Assembly: GCF_026914185.1 (NCBI RefSeq)
Contig: NC_070558.1
Coordinates: forward strand, 1,612,001 to 1,676,000
DNA: 64,000 nucleotides
Direction of reading: 5' to 3'
Source of the DNA: Puccinia triticina
Taxonomy: Eukaryota; Basidiomycota; Pucciniomycetes; Pucciniales; Pucciniaceae
A model generated the notes under the pieces. It did no database searches, was not told the origin of the DNA, and saw only the letters and a program-made list of their open reading frames with translations. The translations under genes were made by a program, and so were the position numbers. Shown here piece after piece: positions 57,410 through 64,000 of this stretch; the first letter of the stretch is position 1, and each line of letters opens with the position of its first letter.

Positions 57410-60400
57410 ATGGAGCCGATCCATTTGCCGGCGGTCTTAATCAAGGGTCTCGACTTTTCACCGGCGGATCGGCTTCCGACTCATCGACCCATCATTTCTT
57501 TCCTCACTCAGCTTCATTACTCACAGTTTCCTCAGACGGTTCAATCAAAAATTATCAAGAGCAAAAACATCAAGAAAATCTCGAAAACCCAAAAAACTTT
57601 GGTCTCGTTTCTGCCAGCCCTCCTTTTCCTCATCTCGATCAAGTCTTCCCTCTCATTTCTTCAAAAGGCGGACAAATAGCTCGCGGTGGGCAGCATGGGT
57701 ATTCAGCAGGGGCACAAAGCGTCAAAGTAAGTCCCCCTCCATGTATGCATCTCAGGGTAGATATTACCGCGTCATCAAAAACACTATCTCGTGCCACGCT
57801 CGTGAGCAACTCTTTGGAATCCAATCTCTCTCCCACTTTAGGTGGCCCATCTTCTCACCGACAGCGTCTCCGTGAAGAGAATAAACTAGACTTTCAACCA
57901 CGTCTTAGGAAAGAGAATAATCTATCTTTGCCCATTGGGACCCTCCGCAATGAGGCTAATCTAGTTCCGTCTATCGAGACCCTCCGCAATGAGGTTAAAC
58001 TTCCGAGCCTCCGCGACGAGGGAAAACTAAAGATCCTCCGCAATGAGGGAAAACTAGCGAAGGATCAGATGGATGAGGAGGAAAAAGGTAGTCCGCGGAG
58101 GTTGGAGGAACTAGAAGTAAGTTCTCTCCGATTATGCACCTCCGGGCTAGATGCCGCCTCGTCAAAAGCCCTACGATCTGCCACTCTCGTGAGCCGCCCC
58201 TTTCTGTCTGGTCTTACCTATGCAGATAAGGCCCCTTTCGAGGATCCTGGGGAACGACGGACTTGGGAACTTCTTCGGGGTGGTCTCAGCGGACAATCTC
58301 AAGCCGCCTTGTTGGACGCTTGGGCAGCGGGCGAGTACGTGGCCTTCGCAGCCAAGTACAAACCAGTTTCTCGGAAGATTAAGCCAGTAAACCAGCCGAT
58401 GCCGCTAGGGTTGAATCCCCCTCTTCGTCGACCCCCTCTTTCCCGCGATCCCTACCGGCCTCTTCCCCGCTCGTTGGCGGGTCCTTTTCGGCCCAAGGGG
58501 CGCGTTACCGCGGAACGCCTCCAGGTGGTGAATTTTGGCCCGGACGGCTGGCTTTGGCCGGATGAGCTGAACCTCATCAAGAACGTACTGGCGGAGCGGA
58601 ATCAGTCCATTGCTTTTGACGAATCCGAGCGCGGCCTTTTGAAGGACTCATACGGCCTTCCTTACATCATCCCGGTCGTCGAGCATGAACCATGGCAAAA
58701 GAAGAAGATCCCCATACCCGCAGCTAAATTGGACGAGTATACGAGGATTCTCAGAGAAAGGGTGCGGAACGGGTTGTACGAACAATCAACATCGTCATAT
58801 TCTTCACCGGTCTTCTGCGTGCTGAAGGGTAACGGCAAGCTACGGATTGTGCATGATCTACAGCCTTTGAACAAAGTTACGGTGAAAGATGCCGGTGTTC
58901 CTCCAGCTACTGAGGACTTCGTCGAGTCATTCTCAGGCCACGCCTGCTATGGACTAGGCGACATTCTCGGCGGCTACGACGAACGTGCTTTAGATCCCAT
59001 CTCCCGACCATTGACCACTTTTGACACCCCGCTGGGTAGATTCCAACTGACTCGCCTCCCGCAGGGCGCCACTAACTCTGTTGCCGTTTATCAGGCACAG
59101 ATGATGTGGGTTCTGCAGGACGAGATTCCCGACCACGCCGGGGTGTTCATCGATGATGGGGGCATCAAAGGCCCAGTCTCGGATTACGAGGGGGAAGTTC
59201 TGTCGTGGCATCCCGGAGTCAGGCGGTTCATCTGGGAATACGCTGCGACTCTTGAACGGGTTTTGTTCCGGATCGAAGAGGCCGGGTTGACGGTCTCGGC
59301 GACCAAGCTGGCTGCATGCGTGCCTGCATTGGAGATCGTCGGCCACGTGGTTTGCAAGGAGGGCCGGCGGATGGCGAAAAGCAAGGTTAACAAGATTTTG
59401 TCTTGGCCCACCCCCATGGACGCCACAGAGGTTCGAGGGTTCTTAGGCGTGGTAGTGTACGTTAGGATTTTTATTCCAGCGTTGTCCCAGATTTGCCTTC
59501 CTCTTCGGCGCTTGACTCGGAAAGATGCTGAATTTCTCTGGACGGAGGATTGTGCGGAAGCCTTCGAGCGGCTTAAGTCTTTGGTAGGACGGGACATTGT
59601 CCTGGTCAAAGTGGACTACGGGCCAAGCGCTGGGCGCCTCAAACTCGCGGTAGACTCCAGCTTTCACGCCGCGGGGGCGGTTCTTACGCAAGCAGACGGC
59701 AATGGTCTCGATCGCCCTGCGCTCTACGAATCGCTGTTATTCTCTGACGTGGAATCTCGTTATTCGCAACCCAAACTCGAGCTCTGCGGAGTCGCGAGGA
59801 TCCTGAAGAAGCTTCAAATCGTTCTCTGGGGGCAGCATTTCGAACTCATCGTCGATGCTCAGTCCCTTGTTCAGATGATCAATGCGCCAAGCCTACCCAA
59901 TGCCCCAATGACTCGATGGGTTTCGTTCATCCACTTGTTTTCTTTCGACATCACTCACCGCCCGGGCAAATTGTTCACGATGCCGGACGGACTTTCCCGC
60001 AGACCGCAAGGCGACGACGAGTCAGACCCACCTGCGTCCGATTTTGACGAGGAAGCCCCTCTCATTAGACCATTAGCCTCGTTCTCGGCTAGCGGGGTAT
60101 CAGAATACACCGGCTTCCAGGAGGGATTCTGGCGTCAATTGGAAGACTATCTTACGACGATGGCGCGGCCCGAAGGCGTGGACTCAGTAGCGTTTCAGGC
60201 ATTGAGAAGGAAAGCGTCAGGGTTCTTTGTGCAGGCGGGGCGCCTCATGAAGAGAGGTAGCCCCCTCCCAAGAATCGTTGTCACGGTGCCCAGCAAACAG
60301 GATGAGATTCTCGGTCGCTTGCACGAGGACCTGGGCCATCGTGGCACTGCGGAAACCTATCGTCGCGTCGCGGACCGCTTTTGGTGGCCGTCCCTCAAGA

Positions 60401-61383
60401 AGGCGGTGCAATCTTGGTGCCGCAGTTGTGAGGCCTGCCAGAAGCGAGACCTACGGCGACCACAGGAGGTCCGCTATCCAACTGGCGAGGACACTCTGTT
60501 CGGACGGGTCTCAATGGACGTTGTTCACATCAAAGCCAGCGGAGCAAAGTATCTTATTGTCGCCCGCGACGACTTCTCGGGCTGGGTGGAGGCGAAATTC
60601 CTCAACAACATCACTTCGGAGGCTGTCGCGGCTTTCCTGCAAGAACACTGGACCATGCGCTATGGCTTAGCGCGCGCTTATTCGACAGACGGAGGTTCGG
60701 AGTTTGGCGGAGCACTGGCGGAGATGCTGAGGTCTTTGCCAGGGCAACACAGGGTCTCGACGCCATATTATCCGGAGGCTCAGGGAATGGTCGAGCGTGG
60801 GCACGCGCCACTGAAGGCGGCTCTGGTCAAACTCGCTGGCGAATCGGGCAAGAACTGTAGGAAGTTCCTGCCTCTAGTACTTTTCGCGGATCGTATCTCC
60901 ACCAAGCGCACGACGGGCTACTCGCCGTACGAGCTCGTGTTCGGGCAGCGTGCCGCCCTCCCCATTGACCTAGATATCGAATCCTTCCTTGGAGTGGACT
61001 GGGATGAGGTACGCGGTACCTCCGACCTACTTGTGGCGCGGTCCAGACAGCTCGAGCGCAGTGAAGAATCTCGGCGAGTCGCTCATGATCGGATGATGAA
61101 ATCCCGTGCGGACTCTATTCGCTATTGGCAAGATCGGAACTCGGATAGGTTGCGCGACTCTCTTTCTCCCGGTACTCTAGTCCTCGCTTACAACCGGTCA
61201 TTGGAGGTTCAGTGGGGGCAGCTTTTCGCCCACAAATGGAACGGGCCCTATCGGATCGTCAAGCAAGTTCACGGAGGCTCTTATGTTCTCGCCGAGCTCG
61301 ATGGCGCGGAACTCAAACGTCGGTTCGCGGCGGATCAGGTCAAGGAATACTTTCCTCGTGGGGGCATTGGAGACCAAAAGTAA
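57406..61383 (+). CDS. Retrotransposon Pol: reverse transcriptase, RNase H, integrase
   Basis: 1,325 aa. Residues 1-390 are not a known domain: they contain two copies of an ATLVS motif (ASSKTLSRATLVSNSL; ASSKALRSATLVSRPF) and about six LR[NDEK]E repeats (residues about 155-222). Reverse transcriptase runs about 430-640, with KLRIVHDLQPLNKVTVKD, LGDILGGYDE, FQLTRLPQGATNS and the catalytic FIDDGG (about residue 582). RNase H follows (LAVDSSFHAAGAVLTQ, YSQPKLELCGVARIL, IVDAQSLVQM). Integrase has the HHCC finger (LHEDLGHRG..CRSCEACQKRD), D in SMDVVH, D in STDGGSEFG, E in GMVERGH, and a GPY/F module (HKWNGPYRIVKQV). There is no chromodomain. Expressed by frameshift or re-initiation from gag. The TAA stop lies within repeat copy d. 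Confidence 0.93.
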   Translation: MNGADPFAGGLNQGSRLFTGGSASDSSTHHFFPHSASLLTVSSDGSIKNYQEQKHQENLENPKNFGLVSASPPFPHLDQVFPLISSKGGQIARGGQHGYSAGAQSVKVSPPPCMHLRVDITASSKTLSRATLVSNSLESNLSPTLGGPSSHRQRLREENKLDFQPRLRKENNLSLPIGTLRNEANLVPSIETLRNEVKLPSLRDEGKLKILRNEGKLAKDQMDEEEKGSPRRLEELEVSSLRLCTSGLDAASSKALRSATLVSRPFLSGLTYADKAPFEDPGERRTWELLRGGLSGQSQAALLDAWAAGEYVAFAAKYKPVSRKIKPVNQPMPLGLNPPLRRPPLSRDPYRPLPRSLAGPFRPKGRVTAERLQVVNFGPDGWLWPDELNLIKNVLAERNQSIAFDESERGLLKDSYGLPYIIPVVEHEPWQKKKIPIPAAKLDEYTRILRERVRNGLYEQSTSSYSSPVFCVLKGNGKLRIVHDLQPLNKVTVKDAGVPPATEDFVESFSGHACYGLGDILGGYDERALDPISRPLTTFDTPLGRFQLTRLPQGATNSVAVYQAQMMWVLQDEIPDHAGVFIDDGGIKGPVSDYEGEVLSWHPGVRRFIWEYAATLERVLFRIEEAGLTVSATKLAACVPALEIVGHVVCKEGRRMAKSKVNKILSWPTPMDATEVRGFLGVVVYVRIFIPALSQICLPLRRLTRKDAEFLWTEDCAEAFERLKSLVGRDIVLVKVDYGPSAGRLKLAVDSSFHAAGAVLTQADGNGLDRPALYESLLFSDVESRYSQPKLELCGVARILKKLQIVLWGQHFELIVDAQSLVQMINAPSLPNAPMTRWVSFIHLFSFDITHRPGKLFTMPDGLSRRPQGDDESDPPASDFDEEAPLIRPLASFSASGVSEYTGFQEGFWRQLEDYLTTMARPEGVDSVAFQALRRKASGFFVQAGRLMKRGSPLPRIVVTVPSKQDEILGRLHEDLGHRGTAETYRRVADRFWWPSLKKAVQSWCRSCEACQKRDLRRPQEVRYPTGEDTLFGRVSMDVVHIKASGAKYLIVARDDFSGWVEAKFLNNITSEAVAAFLQEHWTMRYGLARAYSTDGGSEFGGALAEMLRSLPGQHRVSTPYYPEAQGMVERGHAPLKAALVKLAGESGKNCRKFLPLVLFADRISTKRTTGYSPYELVFGQRAALPIDLDIESFLGVDWDEVRGTSDLLVARSRQLERSEESRRVAHDRMMKSRADSIRYWQDRNSDRLRDSLSPGTLVLAYNRSLEVQWGQLFAHKWNGPYRIVKQVHGGSYVLAELDGAELKRRFAADQVKEYFPRGGIGDQK
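57727..57815 (+). repeat. Internal GTAAGT repeat, copy b (in pol)
   Basis: GTAAGTCCCCCTCC, TATGCATCTCAGGGTAG, TCAAAA, GTGCCACGCTCGTGAGC. It is in frame and gives VSPPPCMHL..ASSKTLSRATLVS in Pol. Confidence 0.75.
57869..58072 (+). repeat. LR[NDEK]E-encoding repeats in the N-terminal part of Pol
   Basis: About six degenerate units around CTCCGCAATGAGG and AAACTA encode RLREENKL, RLRKENNL, TLRNEANL, TLRNEVKL, LRDEGKL and LRNEGKL. They lie between GTAAGT repeat copies b and c. Confidence 0.7.
58117..58203 (+). repeat. Internal GTAAGT repeat, copy c (in pol)
   Basis: GTAAGTTCTCTCCG, TATGCACCTCCGGGCTAG, TCAAAA, CTGCCACTCTCGTGAGCCGC. It is read in the same frame as copy b (VSSLRLCTSG..ASSKALRSATLVS). 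Confidence 0.75.
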
Positions 61384-61472
61384 GTTCCCCCTCCTCGGTA
61401 TGCACCTCGGGTATCTACTACCAAAAAATTGTCGTAAGCTCTACATTCGCCACTGTCGTGAGCCACCCGCCG
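61380..61472 (+). repeat. Internal GTAAGT repeat, copy d (contains the pol stop)
   Basis: GTAAGTTCCCCCTCC, TATGCACCTCGGGTATC, AAAAAATT, TTCGCCACTGTCGTGAGCCA. The TAA of GTAAGT is the pol stop codon. It lies 90 bases before the purine tract region. Confidence 0.75.
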
Positions 61473-61550
61473 GGTCCCCTTTGTTTCTTTTCTTCAGCGC
61501 GGTTCGACAGGATCTTTGGCGGAGACCGCACAGTCTAGGGACAGACTGTA

Positions 61551-61563
61551 AGTGGTGGTGGGA
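61551..61563 (+). promoter_or_regulatory. Polypurine tract candidate
   Basis: AGTGGTGGTGGGA directly abuts the 3' LTR, the position expected for the plus-strand primer. It contains T residues, so it is not a pure purine tract. Confidence 0.6.
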
Positions 61564-62424
61564 TGTGGTGGTCAACCCGGTAGTCAAATCAATTTTCAGT
61601 TCTCAAAGCTCACCGGCGCTCACATCAAGACTCACAGTTCAAGACCCTCAAGGCTCAATCCTCAAGGCTCAATCCTCAAGCTTCAGTTTCCACCTCCAGC
61701 TTCCTTTCCCCCATTTTGTTCCTCCTTCATATTTCCTGTCTGGGCCCTTTTCTCTCCTCCCCTTCCTCACTCCTTTCCATCTTATCCCTCTTCCCTCTAG
61801 TCACCCTCTGTTTATTTTTCATGGTCCTAACACAGCTTGTGCTGTGGGTTTATTCCTGTTTTCTTTGTTTTGATCTGCTTTTCTCTTTCCTCTCTCTGGT
61901 TTGTGGCTTTTCTTCCTCATATTCTAGGCTGTGGTTTTTTTTTTCCTTCCTCCTCTATCTTTCTCTCTGCTGAGTTTTGCTATTTTGTTTTGCTTTCTTT
62001 TTTTTTGTTCTGTTTTGTTTTTCTTTTTCTTTTCTCTCTGTGTTGTGTTGTGTTGTGTGCGCGCGTGGCGCGCAAGGAGATGATGAAATACATGTGACAT
62101 GTGTCTCCCTGAGTCCAAGTTCGCGGAACTTGGAGGAAGGGAGGCCATGGCATTCTGATCCGCCATCTCGAGTCCAGAGTCTAGAATCCAGAGTCCAAGT
62201 CCCAAGAATCCAACGTCTTTCGACGAATCCCTCAAATCATCCCAGAATCCTCAACAAAACCGCCGCCGAGAATCCAACCCTCGGCGAACTCTCAAAACCA
62301 CCTCCACAACGCTATCACCTCGAATCTTCCGTCTCATCTTTCCGGACCGATCCGTGAGGGCAGTCACCCGACACCATTCCCCTCCCAGCGCTGCCGCCGG
62401 CCTAGCACCGGACGGAGCTCCATA
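61564..62424 (+). repeat. 3' LTR
   Basis: 861 bp, identical by eye to the 5' LTR except for a second tandem copy of AGGCTCAATCCTCA near 61,660-61,675. It is followed by the ACGT target duplication. Confidence 0.93.
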
Positions 62425-62428
62425 ACGT

Positions 62429-64000
62429 CGAGGTAAAGGTGTAACCCAAAACCCGTGCCCTGGGTGTTTTCACAGGTGTTGGTCCATGGGATGAGCATTT
62501 GGAACCACCCAAACACCCAGGTGGTTATGCAAATACGTTGGGGGAGGAAAAGGCTTGTATTGCCTGTCTTTTGAGGTCTACTTAGAGCTTATACTGCGGT
62601 ATTGTCTCCTATCTAGTGTATTTAGTATTTACAAGTTATAACTTTAAATTGCATTGAGTTCGGTGACTACTGGGTGCTGGGCTGTCAAGTGAGGCAGGTA
62701 GAGATGGCCCCTGTGAACCCGGGTACCTGTTTGGATGCAGGTACCCGCCAGCCTTTTTGCCAAATGTTTGACACCCACACCGCCTGGGGCAGTTGGAGCG
62801 GGTACTGGCAGGTACCTGCCCCTCAAAATCAACCAGAAGGAATATTCCATCCAGTCAAAGAGGTTGCAAAACCTCTTTGACTGGAAGGCCTTCAAAGAGG
62901 TTACAAAACCTCTTTGACTGGAAAGGCCTTCCAGTCAAAGAGGCTCTGTAACCCCTCCGACTGGAAGGAATCCTTCCGGTGTGTTGATTTATATAGGCGA
63001 GCGTGGTAGAATGTCCACTTGGGGATAGCGTGGGCGGGAATGCACAGAGCGGCTCAGGCAGAGTGCATTCCGGTGACATAAGCACTGAGGATGATGTCAG
63101 GAAAGCACGCTAAGAAAGCTTACGGAAATTCACGCACGGACCGGAATGCACGGATTTTGGATTGGGTATTTGGATTGGAGCGGAAAAGACAGGGCTGGAC
63201 TGCGGCGGATTACACACGTGGACTGGTAGCAGCAGCGCATCAGCGGGTGAGCCACGACAGCCAAAGCGGGTTCTACCAGCGGGTGGAACCGGGGTGGAGG
63301 CGGTGACAAGAGACCGACTGGCGGGGGCTAGACAGAGGACGGTGAGAGATCAAGCGTCGGAGAGGAGCGGATTCTGGGAAAGTGACATGCGGAATAGTGG
63401 GCGGAGCTGGGGGACTAGTGCGGGAAAGTGTCAGACGTGCGGGATAAGGTGGGAATGGCAATGTGCGTGGAGGGAAGGACGGGAAAAGGGGGCTCAGGGA
63501 TTTCTCTTCTTACCTTATCCTATTATCCGATTATCATTATTACAGATTGATTCATTATAGTACTTACACAGACAAATACACTAGAGTTATTAGGAGATTA
63601 TGTATTTGTGACCTTATCTTTACTTTCAAGAGTACTTGCGGATTCTGTGCTTACAGAGTGCGGAGCTTTATTCACTTGCGGATTATTACGCTATAGATCA
63701 GGCTCAGAGAGGAGCGCTGAAGGCTAGCGGATAGTAGCAGTGCGGAGCCGAGTTACCGACAATCACACAGCCCGGACACTAATATTCTTGAAGGAGGCGG
63801 TCAGCGGACAGTTCCACCGACTAACCAGCTTTCATTCTCACACCGGTCGAAGGGGTTACAGAACCTCTTTGACGAGAAGGACGGCCTTCCCAGTCCTTCC
63901 GGTTGTCTTGGCAGCCGCCACCTGCCCAAACAAGAGCGGGTACCCACTCAATTTCTCCCAGAAATCCAGCATCCGCACCCAAACACGCACACGCTGGCGG
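62429..64000. other. Repeat and hairpin region to the end of the window
   Basis: Holds the inverted copy of the 52,558 repeat (62,437-62,530), GGGTACC-rich words (62,718-62,820; 63,935-63,950) and stacked palindromes (62,843-62,985). From 63,000 it is G/A-rich non-coding DNA with CGGA/GCGG words. The GGGTACC words at both ends suggest one further element extending past the window. Confidence 0.4.
62843..62985. repeat. Stacked palindromes of CCAGTCAAAGAGGTT
   Basis: CCAGTCAAAGAGGTTGCAAA is followed by its complement AACCTCTTTGACTGGAAGG. The unit then occurs again with ACAAAACCTCTTTGACTGG, and a third time ending in CTCCGACTGGAAGG. A related half site is at about 63,847-63,905. The arms can pair in several ways, forming two or three adjacent hairpins. 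Confidence 0.8.

Larger units (their letters stand above)
53979..62424 (+). mobile_element. Full-length Ty3/gypsy-type LTR retrotransposon
   Basis: This 8,446-bp element has a 5' LTR (53,979-54,825), primer-binding region, gag-protease frame, pol frame, purine tract, and 3' LTR (61,564-62,424). The flanking target duplication is ACGT (53,975-53,978 and 62,425-62,428). Domain order protease, RT, RNase H, integrase is that of Ty3 elements. The LTRs appear identical apart from a 14-bp tandem duplication in the 3' LTR, and both frames are uninterrupted, so the insertion is recent and may be competent. No chromodomain or envelope-like frame was found. Confidence 0.95.

Noticed and set aside
1..64000. 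CRISPR array, operon, riboswitch or integron interpretation of the repeats
   Set aside because: The window is eukaryotic, with spliced genes. No array of identical short repeats with unique spacers exists; the repeats are transposon ends, tandem units or microsatellites.

Overview
This window looks like nuclear DNA of a filamentous basidiomycete, most probably a repeat-rich rust fungus (Pucciniales). The genes are split by many short introns (about 55-150 bp, GT..AG). Exons are GC-richer than the AT-rich, transposon-filled intergenic DNA, and the recognisable proteins are eukaryotic and fungal. The rust assignment is inference; no rRNA, ITS or mating-type marker is present.

Layout. 1-3.4 kb is repeats only. 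SEC11, the signal peptidase catalytic subunit, lies at 3.42-4.14 kb (+). 4.1-7.4 kb is intergenic. A small spliced hypothetical gene (-) lies at 7.37-8.06 kb, followed by an unresolved locus at 8.9-10.2 kb. The densest gene block is 13.8-22.0 kb. It holds a mitochondrial chalcone-isomerase-like (Aim18/Aim46-type) gene (-) head-to-head with a Gyp1/TBC1D22 Rab-GAP (+), then a MED1-like Mediator subunit (-) head-to-head with mitochondrial ribosomal protein bL35m (+). 22-30 kb is a transposon nest: a 3.4-kb foldback element with a perfect 8-bp target duplication carries three other elements, one of them inside another. A predicted secreted protein (-) lies at 30.4-31.6 kb, a compact METTL3/IME4-type m6A methyltransferase (-) at 35.7-37.6 kb, a DCAF7-like WD40 protein (-) at 38.9-40.8 kb, and a four-finger C2H2 transcription factor (+) at 44.1-45.8 kb. 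46-54 kb is again repeats, LTR relics and small palindromic elements. 53,979-62,424 is a full-length, apparently young Ty3-type LTR retrotransposon with intact gag-protease and pol frames. The window ends in hairpin-rich repeats.

The genes are housekeeping functions (secretion, vesicle traffic, transcription, mitochondrial translation, RNA modification) plus one candidate secreted protein. They are not an operon-like system; the only organisation seen is two divergent pairs with short shared promoters.

The most unusual material is mobile. (1) The Ty3 element has a U UUU UUA slippery heptamer exactly at the gag stop, leading into pol at an ATGA overlap. Its primer-binding region is antisense to an intron-less tRNA-Tyr 3' half reaching past the anticodon. 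About 85 bp beginning GTAAGT is present four times inside it, and one copy supplies the pol stop codon. (2) Four short non-autonomous elements have 7-bp target duplications, and their interiors are saturated with one short motif in both orientations.
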